A stretch of DNA of 7,119 nt from Bacilli bacterium (GCA_023228385.1 JALOBF010000078.1:1-7119); one strand, 5' to 3'. Shown: positions 1 to 6,839, numbered from the stretch's first letter. Notes: generated from the letters alone by a model not told the origin. Numbers and translations are program-made.

Positions 1-76
1 GAAAGGACCGGTATAGTCGGATAAAAAAAGGGGGGGAGTTATGTTTCATATGTAACTCTTCCCTATTTTTAAAAGT

Positions 77-83
77 GGGTGAT
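77..83 (+). promoter_or_regulatory. Ribosome binding site deciding the nagZ start
   Basis: The bases GGGTGAT match the 3' part of the Shine-Dalgarno consensus (AGGAGGTGAT) and end 6 bases before a TTG codon at 90. The alternative GTG start at 75 has only a T/A-rich stretch upstream (ctatttttaaaa) and no recognisable Shine-Dalgarno. This favours TTG at 90 as the start, although GTG at 75 cannot be excluded. Confidence 0.55.
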
Positions 84-89
84 ATTATT

Positions 90-1625
90 TTGCGAATAGA
101 AGATTTAACCTTACAGGAGAAAGTCGGACAGATGCTTCTTTTTGCCTTTCACGGAACCGAATATAACGAACAAATATCGGCTTTTATCGCCGAATTTAAT
201 TTGGGCGGTATCGTTTATTTTTATCGTAATATAAAAAACATTGCGCAGGTGGCGGCCTTAAACCAAAGAATTCAAAACGAAGCAAAAATCCCATTATTTA
301 TTGGTCTTGATCAAGAGGGGGGACCGGTTTTGCGCATTATGGAAGGTATTACGCCCCTACCCGGAGCGATGGCTTTAGCCAGTACCCCTTCTTGTGATAT
401 TTACCGGATATCAGCCGCAGTCGGCAAAGATTTAAAACACCTTGGTTTTAACATTAATTTTGCACCGGTTGGCGACGTTAACAATAATCCCTATAATCCG
501 GTTATTAATTCCCGCTCTTATAGCGATAATCCAGAGTTTGTTGCTCTTTGTGCAGTTGCGGCGGCACAAGGTTTTCAAGAAAGTTCGATATTGCCAACCA
601 TTAAGCATTTTCCGGGTCACGGGAATACCGCCATTGATTCGCATCGGGGCTTGCCGTTGGTGAAATCAAGAAAAAAAGATTTAGAAAGAATCGAATTGGT
701 ACCGTTTCGGCGGGCATTTGCTGCCGGTATTGACGGCGTTATGGTTTCGCATATTCTTTTTTCAGCATATGATAGAAAATTTCCTGCTTCGCTCTCATAT
801 AATATAATAACAAAACTATTAAAAAGAAAGATGAAGTTTAAGGGGCTTATATGTACCGATTCGCTGACGATGGGAGCGATATCAACTCATTATTCATTGG
901 CCGAAACGATTCGGTTGGCGGTTAATGCCGGTAATGATTTATTAATATTTTGTGGGAAAGCCGATTTATCCGAGCAAAGAGAGATTTATCAGACCTTTCT
1001 CAATTTGGTTAAACAAAAGAAAATATCGGAAAGAAGAATTGACGAATCAGTTCGGAAACTATTAAGTTTAAAACAAAAATACGTTTCAAAAACCATTAAT
1101 CTAACTTCCGTTAATCGGATTGAAGATCGGGAACTGGCGGGACGGCTTCAGGCCGAAAGCATAACTCTGGTTGTTAATGGCGGTCTTATTCCGCTGTCTT
1201 CAGCTCAAAAAACATTAATATTATTTCCAAAATTAAAAATTTTTAGTTTAATTGATAATGAAAATCAACGGTATAAATCATTGGGCAATTATTTAGCGGC
1301 TGATGAAATTATAATCGATTCCGAAACCGATAATTTATCGGAAATAGTTCAAATCAGTAAAAAATATGATATAATATTACTTGCGACATACAATGTTTGT
1401 TCCGGCGATTGGCAACAACGGCTATTTAATGCTTTGGATAAAACAAAAACTATCGTTGTCAGTTTACGTTCACCTTACGATATGCTTCATCTTTCCGGGG
1501 TTGAAAATTACATATGCATTTATGAAGCAACGGATCATTCTTTGTATTATTTAAGTTTATGCTTATTGGGGAAAAGACCTTTTTTCGGGAAATTACCTAT
1601 AAAATTAGAGGTGAAATCAAAATGA
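90..1625 (+). CDS. nagZ: Beta-N-acetylhexosaminidase, glycoside hydrolase family 3 (NagZ-type)
   Basis: Predicted cytoplasmic exo-hydrolase releasing beta-1,4-linked N-acetylglucosamine from muropeptides or chito-oligosaccharides. Residues are numbered from the alternative GTG at 75 (516 aa); from TTG at 90 it is 511 aa. The GH3 TIM barrel spans about 8-335: LDQEGG at 78-83; FAPVGDVNNNP with Asp134 and NPVI..R with Arg147 in the sugar pocket; KHFPGHGNTAIDSH at 177-190, carrying the Asp188/His190 acid-base dyad typical of NagZ; and TDSLTMGAI with nucleophile Asp262. A second alpha/beta region (about 350-516) resembles the GH3 C-terminal domain found in Gram-positive two-domain NagZ; Gram-negative NagZ of about 340 aa lacks it. 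There is no signal peptide, unlike secreted Bacillus NagZ. The residue after EGG is Pro84, where a basic residue is common; Arg87 is kept. The TGA stop overlaps the nagB start. Family assignment is firm; the natural substrate (muropeptide, chitin oligomer or another beta-GlcNAc glycoside) is not determined. Confidence 0.92.
   Translation: MRIEDLTLQEKVGQMLLFAFHGTEYNEQISAFIAEFNLGGIVYFYRNIKNIAQVAALNQRIQNEAKIPLFIGLDQEGGPVLRIMEGITPLPGAMALASTPSCDIYRISAAVGKDLKHLGFNINFAPVGDVNNNPYNPVINSRSYSDNPEFVALCAVAAAQGFQESSILPTIKHFPGHGNTAIDSHRGLPLVKSRKKDLERIELVPFRRAFAAGIDGVMVSHILFSAYDRKFPASLSYNIITKLLKRKMKFKGLICTDSLTMGAISTHYSLAETIRLAVNAGNDLLIFCGKADLSEQREIYQTFLNLVKQKKISERRIDESVRKLLSLKQKYVSKTINLTSVNRIEDRELAGRLQAESITLVVNGGLIPLSSAQKTLILFPKLKIFSLIDNENQRYKSLGNYLAADEIIIDSETDNLSEIVQISKKYDIILLATYNVCSGDWQQRLFNALDKTKTIVVSLRSPYDMLHLSGVENYICIYEATDHSLYYLSLCLLGKRPFFGKLPIKLEVKSK
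1607..1614 (+). promoter_or_regulatory. Ribosome binding site of nagB, inside the end of nagZ
   Basis: AGAGGTGA lies 7 bases before ATG 1622. It sets the nagB start at 1622 rather than at the in-frame ATG at 1559, which would add 21 residues encoded inside the nagZ reading region with no family match. Because the site is within nagZ and the genes share ATGA, translation of the two is probably coupled. Confidence 0.8.
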
Positions 1626-2347
1626 AAATTATTATTGCTCAAGATTATCAAGAATTAAGTGAACGGGCTAGCCAGATTGTTATTGGTTTGTTAGCCAATA
1701 AACCGGATGCGACTTTGGGGTTGGCAACCGGCAGCACTCCGGTCGGCCTCTATCAAAAACTTATTGAAAAGTATAAAAAACAAGTTATTTCTTTTGAAAA
1801 GGTAAAGACTTTTAATCTAGATGAATATTGTGAGCTTGCTCAGGAGCATCCGCAAAGTTATTATTCGTATATGCATCATCAGTTATTTAATCATATTGAC
1901 ATTACAGAAGAAAATATTAATATTCCTCGCGGCATCGGCGATGAACTGACTCTATTGTGTAGGGAATACAATGAAAAATTAAAAGCGGCAACAATTGATC
2001 TTCAAGTTTTAGGAATCGGCAATAACGGTCATATCGGTTTTAATGAACCGGGAACCTCATTTGATCAAGAAACGTTTATTGTTGAACTGACACCTGAGAC
2101 AAGAGAAGCCAATAAAAGATTTTTTAATTCAATTGACGAAGTTCCGCGTTATGCGATTACAATGGGAATCAAGAATATTATTGCAGCAAATAAGATTTTG
2201 CTTTTAGCTTCGGGGGTTGCGAAAGCACCGGCGATTAAAGAATTAATTTATGGTAAAATAAATGAAAAAACCCCGGCATCAATATTAAAAAAGCATCCGG
2301 ATGTAACGGTTGTACTCGACCGCGAAGCGGCATCAATGATAAAATAA
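1622..2347 (+). CDS. nagB: Glucosamine-6-phosphate deaminase
   Basis: Converts glucosamine-6-phosphate to fructose-6-phosphate and ammonia, the last step that brings amino sugars into glycolysis; cytoplasmic. The product is 241 aa, close to the roughly 240 aa of the compact Gram-positive NagB group. Visible motifs, numbered from ATG 1622: LGLATGSTPVGLY at 32-44 (phosphate-binding loop); FNLDEY at 64-69 with Asp67, the enolisation base; GIGNNGHIGFNEPG at 131-144 with Asn135 (ring-opening position, Asp in the E. coli enzyme and Asn in many Firmicutes), His137 and Glu142; and TPASILKKHPDVTVV..REAAS near the C-terminus. The start overlaps the nagZ stop (ATGA), so NagZ and NagB are co-translated from one mRNA. 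The intermediate steps need a GlcNAc kinase or phosphotransferase and the NagA deacetylase; neither gene is in this window. Function is near certain. Confidence 0.97.
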   Translation: MKIIIAQDYQELSERASQIVIGLLANKPDATLGLATGSTPVGLYQKLIEKYKKQVISFEKVKTFNLDEYCELAQEHPQSYYSYMHHQLFNHIDITEENINIPRGIGDELTLLCREYNEKLKAATIDLQVLGIGNNGHIGFNEPGTSFDQETFIVELTPETREANKRFFNSIDEVPRYAITMGIKNIIAANKILLLASGVAKAPAIKELIYGKINEKTPASILKKHPDVTVVLDREAASMIK

Positions 2348-2358
2348 ATAAATATTCT

Positions 2359-2366
2359 GGGAGGAG
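2359..2366 (+). promoter_or_regulatory. Close-set ribosome binding site of the first lipoprotein
   Basis: GGGAGGAG lies in the 21-base gap after nagB. The core GGAGG (2360-2364) is only 4 bases from ATG 2369, shorter than the usual 5-9, while the match itself is strong. There is no promoter-like sequence in this gap, so the lipoprotein is probably expressed from the nagZ-nagB transcript. Confidence 0.7.
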
Positions 2367-2368
2367 AT

Positions 2369-4546
2369 ATGAAAAAATTTATTATTTTTGTTGTAATATT
2401 ATGGTTAACGTTTTTCTTTATTGGATGTGGCCCCCGTGGGTCGGGAGTAGAATTAGAATCAATAACGATTAATTGTGAGAAAACTGAAATTAGTATTGAA
2501 GATACGCTTCAGTTAACGGTTACGGCAAATCCAAAAGGAGCAAGTGCCAGAGTTGATTGGAGTTCTTCTCATCCGGAGATTGTGTCGGTGAGTGCCAGCG
2601 GCTCAATAACAGGAAAAAGCCAGGGAACAGCAACGATTACAGCTGTATCTAAAGTTAATCCGAAAATATCAGACGAAATAACAATTACCGTTATTCCAAC
2701 TGTCTATAGCGATCCGGAATCACTGGAAATTGTTGAGCGTTCGACTTTAGCGCTAAATTTTACACATAAAATTCAATTTACGGTATACCCTTTAACTGCT
2801 AAACAGGAAGTGGAATTCAGCAGTTCAGATGATTCCGTTGCTGCTGTTGATAAAAACGGTGTTGTTAAAGGAAAAGCATTAGGAAAGACCACAATAACGG
2901 TTCGGGTTGTGGCTGATAATTCAATCGAAAAGAGTTTTGAATTAACGGTTTCCGCAAGCGGTGATTCCACAAAACCGGATAATATTGTTATTCAAGGCGA
3001 AACTGAAGTTGAAGAAGGAGATTCGATTCAGTTGTCGGCTACTGTATATCCGCTTGGTGTTAGTCAAGAAGTAATTTGGTCAGTAAGTGATGTCGCCCGG
3101 GCCAAAATAACGGAAAACGGAAAATTTACCGGTTTAAAACAAGGAACCGTATATGTTGTTGTAAAATCGACTATTGATCAGAATATTCAAAATATGATTC
3201 AAATTACAATCAAACAAAAAAGGGTTGAAGAACCTTACCCTAATCTTGAAGAATATGTAATAAAAATCATGGTGGCCGGACATGTTTTGCATGAACATGA
3301 TCCATTTGAAGAAAAATATGTCGCCGTCGATAAACAGGCAAAACAACGGGTTTGGAATGATGTCGAGAGTAATTTCAACTGTGAATTAAAAGTTGTTGGT
3401 TATCCGGATGCCGCCCCATGGGGTCCGAATCGAGTAAGTTGGTTAATTGAGAAAGCCTCGATTAACCAAGCGGAAGCAGATATCTTTATCTCAGCGATAG
3501 AATGGACCAAAGATCTTGTGGATGGCGGTGCTTGTTGGGATGTTACCGACTATTATCGGATGTACGGCAGAAACCAAATGAATAATGCCTTAAAAGGAGC
3601 ATCGACATATAAAGGTAAACTTTATGCGCTTCCGTCTGTTTCGATTGCCAGTATAGATGTGGAAATGGGAATATTCTATAATGTTAATCTGCTTAGCGGT
3701 CTCAATGTGGAATCTCCGGCTAAAGCATTTAACGAAGGCCGGTGGACGTATACTGATTTTTATAATTATATTTTGGAAGTCCAATCCCGATTAGGTGAAG
3801 GACAATATGCATTATCGGGCGAGCCTTCGAAATATTGGATTGGTATGATTAATGCCGGCGGAGTAAAACTTGCCGATACGATGACGCTTTGTGTCAATCT
3901 TACCCATCAGTACTCATATCAAGCTGCCCAGATCCTGCGAAATATTTATGATGAAAATGCTTGGGATCCGGCAGCGGACAGCTGGGAATTAACCACAAGT
4001 TTTTCCGAAGGCAAATCGGTATTTCAACATGGTGAATATTGGTTTATAAAAACTGATAATCGTTGGTATGAAGACTTATGGGGTGAGAATACTACCAAAT
4101 TTGGTTATGTGCCTTTTCCTTATCCCGATGGTCGTCTTACAAAAAGTGCAACCAGAACTTATAATGCCGGCGGTTATCAATATATGTTAGCCAAAGGAAG
4201 ACAACATCCGGCTAATGTAACCCCGAAGGATATTTATCGTGCTTATACACTTGTTTTGCTCGGAACAAAAGAATTAGTCGAAAAAGATCCAACTTATGAC
4301 GAAGTTCAATTAAAGCGAACCCAAGCGCAAAGCCGAATTGATGATCCGGAATCCGTTGAAGCTATAATTTATTTTGGTCCCGATAAGATTCTTTTTGACC
4401 CGATACAATTATTAGATCCCTTATGGGTTGACGGCAGTCTTGGCCCTGCCCTTAGGAGTATTGTGTTTAATGGCGATGATTTTTCTGAAACAATATCAGG
4501 ACATATTGAACGAATTGAGATTTTATTACAGGAGAATTACGGATAA
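2369..4546 (+). CDS. Lipoprotein with three Ig-like (Big_2) domains and a family 1 extracellular solute-binding domain
   Basis: Predicted surface lipoprotein (725 aa) for capturing a solute, probably a sugar or oligosaccharide, for an ABC importer. A signal peptide (1-19, MKK then a hydrophobic stretch) ends in a lipobox F-I-G-Cys20. Three Big_2-type Ig domains follow at about 28-109, 117-195 and 204-283. The first has the classic pattern W64-S-S-S, then ASGSITGKSQGTATITA; the second has Phe150 in place of the Trp; the third has W237 and ENGKFTGLKQGT. The solute-binding domain runs from about 289 to 725 with hallmarks of the LplA/YtcQ-like family 1 group: HDPFEEKY near 310, YKGKLYALP 414-422, FYNVNLL 436-442, EGRWTYTDF 456-464, F..GKSVFQHGEYWF to 559, and FGYVPFPYP 578-586. 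The distal half is closely related to that of the protein at 4653-6839. It lies 21 bases after nagB, presumably in the same operon. No permease or ATPase gene is adjacent. Architecture is clear; the ligand, and whether it serves transport or only binding, is inference. Confidence 0.88.
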   Translation: MKKFIIFVVILWLTFFFIGCGPRGSGVELESITINCEKTEISIEDTLQLTVTANPKGASARVDWSSSHPEIVSVSASGSITGKSQGTATITAVSKVNPKISDEITITVIPTVYSDPESLEIVERSTLALNFTHKIQFTVYPLTAKQEVEFSSSDDSVAAVDKNGVVKGKALGKTTITVRVVADNSIEKSFELTVSASGDSTKPDNIVIQGETEVEEGDSIQLSATVYPLGVSQEVIWSVSDVARAKITENGKFTGLKQGTVYVVVKSTIDQNIQNMIQITIKQKRVEEPYPNLEEYVIKIMVAGHVLHEHDPFEEKYVAVDKQAKQRVWNDVESNFNCELKVVGYPDAAPWGPNRVSWLIEKASINQAEADIFISAIEWTKDLVDGGACWDVTDYYRMYGRNQMNNALKGASTYKGKLYALPSVSIASIDVEMGIFYNVNLLSGLNVESPAKAFNEGRWTYTDFYNYILEVQSRLGEGQYALSGEPSKYWIGMINAGGVKLADTMTLCVNLTHQYSYQAAQILRNIYDENAWDPAADSWELTTSFSEGKSVFQHGEYWFIKTDNRWYEDLWGENTTKFGYVPFPYPDGRLTKSATRTYNAGGYQYMLAKGRQHPANVTPKDIYRAYTLVLLGTKELVEKDPTYDEVQLKRTQAQSRIDDPESVEAIIYFGPDKILFDPIQLLDPLWVDGSLGPALRSIVFNGDDFSETISGHIERIEILLQENYG

Positions 4547-4557
4547 TATTTAAAAAT

Positions 4558-4571
4558 TTTATTGCAATAAA
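4558..4571. repeat. Perfect 14-base palindrome overlapping the -35 element
   Basis: TTTATTGCAATAAA is identical to its reverse complement and contains the candidate -35 hexamer TTGCAA (4562-4567). It could be an operator for a repressor of the downstream gene. It is too A+T-rich and short to be a terminator. In such A+T-rich DNA a chance palindrome is possible. Confidence 0.4.
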
Positions 4572-4590
4572 CCGGGTAAAAGTGTATAAT
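4562..4590 (+). promoter_or_regulatory. Sigma-A-type promoter for the second lipoprotein
   Basis: TTGCAA (4562-4567), an exact 17-base spacer and a perfect TATAAT (4585-4590) form a good housekeeping promoter. Transcription would begin near 4597, leaving a leader of about 55 bases before ATG 4653. It lies entirely in the 106-base gap, so the second lipoprotein gene can be transcribed separately from nagZ-nagB and the first lipoprotein. Confidence 0.65.
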
Positions 4591-4614
4591 ATTAGTGTAA
4601 TCCTTTTCATAAGG

Positions 4615-4620
4615 TATAAT
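4615..4620 (+). promoter_or_regulatory. Second possible -10 element (TATAAT)
   Basis: A second perfect TATAAT sits 30 bases after the first. The sequence 17 bases upstream (TTAGTG, 4592-4597) is a poor -35, so this would be a weak or activator-dependent promoter, or chance. A small A+T dyad (TTAAAT, CA, ATTTAA; 4620-4633) follows at once. Confidence 0.3.
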
Positions 4621-4640
4621 TAAATCAATTTAAAATAAAG

Positions 4641-4646
4641 AGGAGG
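4641..4646 (+). promoter_or_regulatory. Strong ribosome binding site of the second lipoprotein
   Basis: AGGAGG, within the longer purine run AGAGGAGGAAG (4639-4649), is 6 bases before ATG 4653. Its match and spacing are the best of any gene in the window, which with its own promoter suggests the second lipoprotein is the more highly expressed one (inference). Confidence 0.8.
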
Positions 4647-4652
4647 AAGTAA

Positions 4653-6839
4653 ATGAAACGAAAAAGATGGATAGTGTTATTGCTGATATTTGTTTTAGCC
4701 TTTGTCTTTGTAGGCTGTAAAAATAATAATGATAACAACAAAACCACTCCAACTGGTGTAGATATTTCCGGTCAAGCTATTGTGAACTCAAAAATCACAT
4801 TAGAAATCAATCAGGAAACGACAATAACGGCTAGTGTTAGACCTAAAGAAGCTAGCCAGGATATTGTCTGGGGTTCTTCTAAACCAGAAGTTGCAACAGT
4901 TGACAAAAATGGGAAAATTGTTGCGGTTGGCATCGGCGAAACGGAAATTTTCGCTAAAGCTAAAGCAAAGCAATCAACTTACGCTAGTGTTACGGTAATT
5001 GTGCAGGCCCCGCCTGCCGATCCGGAAAGTGTTACTATTACCGGGCCCGATACTGTGATTAAGGATAGTTTTATCACCTTAAAAGCCGTTGTAGAACCAT
5101 CAAATGCTTCTCAGGCGGTTATTTGGGAAACCAGTGATGATACAATTGCCACAGTTGAAAATGGCCGTGTTGAAGGAATTGAAATCGGCAAAGTAACTAT
5201 TACTGTTAAGGTTGTCGCCGATGAAACCATTACATTAACCAAGGAAATTGAGGTTGTTGCTTATACCACCGGACCGACTGCCGTCAAAATTTCAGGAGAA
5301 AATGAAATGATTGTCGGAAGAAGGATTGTATTAACGGCTGCGGTTTTACCATCAGGTTCCAGTCAGAATGTAACTTGGGAAAGCCTTCAACCGACAATTG
5401 CAACTATTTCTGCCGACGGTGAGGTCACTGCTCTTAAGGAAGGAACAGTATGGATTGTTGTGAAATCAGTTGAGTCGTCGGCCGTTCAAGATATGCATCA
5501 AATTGTTGTAAAGCCCAAACCGACTCCTATTCCGTATCCGGATTTACAAGAGTATGAGATTAAAATTATGGCTGCTCCCCACGCCCTTAATGAACATGAT
5601 CCTTTTGATATTAAATATAAATCTGATGATAAAACAGCAAAACAAAAGGCGTGGCGCGATATAGAAGACCTTATGAATTGTACATTAAAGGTTGTTCCTT
5701 ATCCTGATACCGCCCCTTGGGGTCAGCCTAGAATAGACTGGTTAAATGAGAAAGCATCTACCAACACGGCAGAAACAGATATTTTTGTATCAACAACGGA
5801 GTGGTTAGCGCAATTGGTTAACGGCGGTTCTGCCCTTAATGTTTTAACATATTATCAAAAATATGGTCAAAATTCGATGTCAGCGGGACTTAAAGGCGCA
5901 TCAACTTATAAAGGCGGTCTCTATTCGTTGATTTATCCACCGGTTTCCGGCTTAACAGTTGATAAAGGTCTATTTTATAATGTCAACTTAGTTCAAGAAC
6001 TTGGTTTAGATTCTCCGGCAAGTAAGTTTAATGAGGGCAATTGGTCATTTGATGATTTCAAAGCCTATGTAAAAGAAGCAAACGGTAAATTGGTAGAAGG
6101 GCAAACTGTTTTATCCGGCCGTCCTGTATTATATTATATGGGTATGGTTAACTCTTCTGGCGTTGCTCTTGCCAATATTACAAATTGCACTGTTAATTTT
6201 AATCATCCAATTGCCATGGATGCCGCCGCGGTATTAAAAGAACTTTACGATGATGTTGGCTGGGGTGATATTGCATGGGATGCAACCGTTACTTCATTTA
6301 ACGAAAATAATTCAATTTTCCAATCGGGTGATTATTGGTTTGTAAAAACCGATAACCGTTGGCATGATAAATTATGGGGTGAAGGGACTACTAAATTTGG
6401 CTATGTTCCTTATCCTTATGCCAATAGTAAAACTAAAGAAGATTCCAGAACTTCCGGTATCGGTGGTGCTTGTTATATGCAAGCTGCCGGTCGCGAGTAT
6501 CCTGCTTATGTAAATTCCGAATATGTATATCGGGCCTTTACAGAAATGATGCTTAAAACAGCTGATTACATTTTAGAAGATCCAACATATGATGTTATTC
6601 AAAAAATGAGAACAGCAGCTTCTAATAAATTAGATGACCCCGAATCGGTTGAAGCAATTATTTTCTTCACAAGAGAAAAAGTTCTCTTTGACCCGATGTA
6701 TGAATTAGGTGGCGGAACGGTTCGCTTTACATTATCAACGGCAATTGAAGATGTTGTTGTCAGAGGTGAAGACTATGCTACAAAGATGTCTGAAATTGAA
6801 ACGGGAATTCTTCAATCATTGTTAGATGTTTATAGTTAA
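4653..6839 (+). CDS. Paralogous lipoprotein with three Ig-like (Big_2) domains and a family 1 extracellular solute-binding domain
   Basis: Second surface lipoprotein (728 aa) of the same design as the one at 2369-4546. The signal peptide MKRKRW plus a hydrophobic core ends in lipobox F-V-G-Cys22, followed by an Asn/Asp/Lys/Thr-rich tether (23-34) that the first copy lacks. Ig-like domains lie at about 35-117 (W73, DKNGKIVAVGIGE), 124-203 (W158, ENGRVEGIEIGKVTITV) and 208-287 (W242, ADGEVTALKEGTVWIVV). A Pro-rich joint (KPKPTPIPYP, 287-296) leads to the solute-binding domain (about 294-728) with NEHDPFDIKY, ASTYKGGLYSL, FYNVNLV, EGNWSFDDF, and a block at 561-589 in which 23 of 29 residues match the first copy. 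An ungapped hand count from P294 to F378 against P289 to F373 of the first copy gives 54 of 85 identical. It probably binds a related ligand. It has its own promoter upstream and a terminator downstream. No transporter membrane gene is in the window; the ligand is unknown. Confidence 0.88.
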   Translation: MKRKRWIVLLLIFVLAFVFVGCKNNNDNNKTTPTGVDISGQAIVNSKITLEINQETTITASVRPKEASQDIVWGSSKPEVATVDKNGKIVAVGIGETEIFAKAKAKQSTYASVTVIVQAPPADPESVTITGPDTVIKDSFITLKAVVEPSNASQAVIWETSDDTIATVENGRVEGIEIGKVTITVKVVADETITLTKEIEVVAYTTGPTAVKISGENEMIVGRRIVLTAAVLPSGSSQNVTWESLQPTIATISADGEVTALKEGTVWIVVKSVESSAVQDMHQIVVKPKPTPIPYPDLQEYEIKIMAAPHALNEHDPFDIKYKSDDKTAKQKAWRDIEDLMNCTLKVVPYPDTAPWGQPRIDWLNEKASTNTAETDIFVSTTEWLAQLVNGGSALNVLTYYQKYGQNSMSAGLKGASTYKGGLYSLIYPPVSGLTVDKGLFYNVNLVQELGLDSPASKFNEGNWSFDDFKAYVKEANGKLVEGQTVLSGRPVLYYMGMVNSSGVALANITNCTVNFNHPIAMDAAAVLKELYDDVGWGDIAWDATVTSFNENNSIFQSGDYWFVKTDNRWHDKLWGEGTTKFGYVPYPYANSKTKEDSRTSGIGGACYMQAAGREYPAYVNSEYVYRAFTEMMLKTADYILEDPTYDVIQKMRTAASNKLDDPESVEAIIFFTREKVLFDPMYELGGGTVRFTLSTAIEDVVVRGEDYATKMSEIETGILQSLLDVYS

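Noticed and set aside
41..55. Leader peptide ATG TTT CAT ATG TAA after the G-rich run
   Set aside because: It has only four codons, there is no attenuator hairpin after it, and the G run is too close to the ATG to be a normal Shine-Dalgarno.
432..663. Small open frames on both strands inside nagZ
   Set aside because: They overlap the conserved catalytic region of NagZ in other frames and have no start signal or recognisable motif.
1559..1621. In-frame upstream ATG that would lengthen NagB by 21 residues
   Set aside because: The extension lies within the nagZ coding region, has no Shine-Dalgarno and no family match; ATG 1622 has AGAGGTGA at the right distance and gives the normal NagB N-terminus.
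2773..3784. Minus-strand open frames of about 64-70 codons inside the first lipoprotein gene
   Set aside because: They are antisense to conserved Ig and binding domains, with no independent start signals; they are shadows of the coding frame.
4547..4575. Terminator between the two lipoprotein genes
   Set aside because: The only dyad (TTTATTGCAATAAA) is all A+T except its centre, has no loop and no following T run.
4561..4584. Catabolite-response (cre) or LacI-type operator around AAACCGGGTAAAA
   Set aside because: There is a central CCGG, but the flanks are not symmetric and the cre consensus spacing is not met.
75..6839. Use of TGA as tryptophan (Mycoplasma/Spiroplasma code)
   Set aside because: Tryptophan positions use TGG, no gene has an internal TGA, and nagZ ends at TGA exactly where nagB starts.
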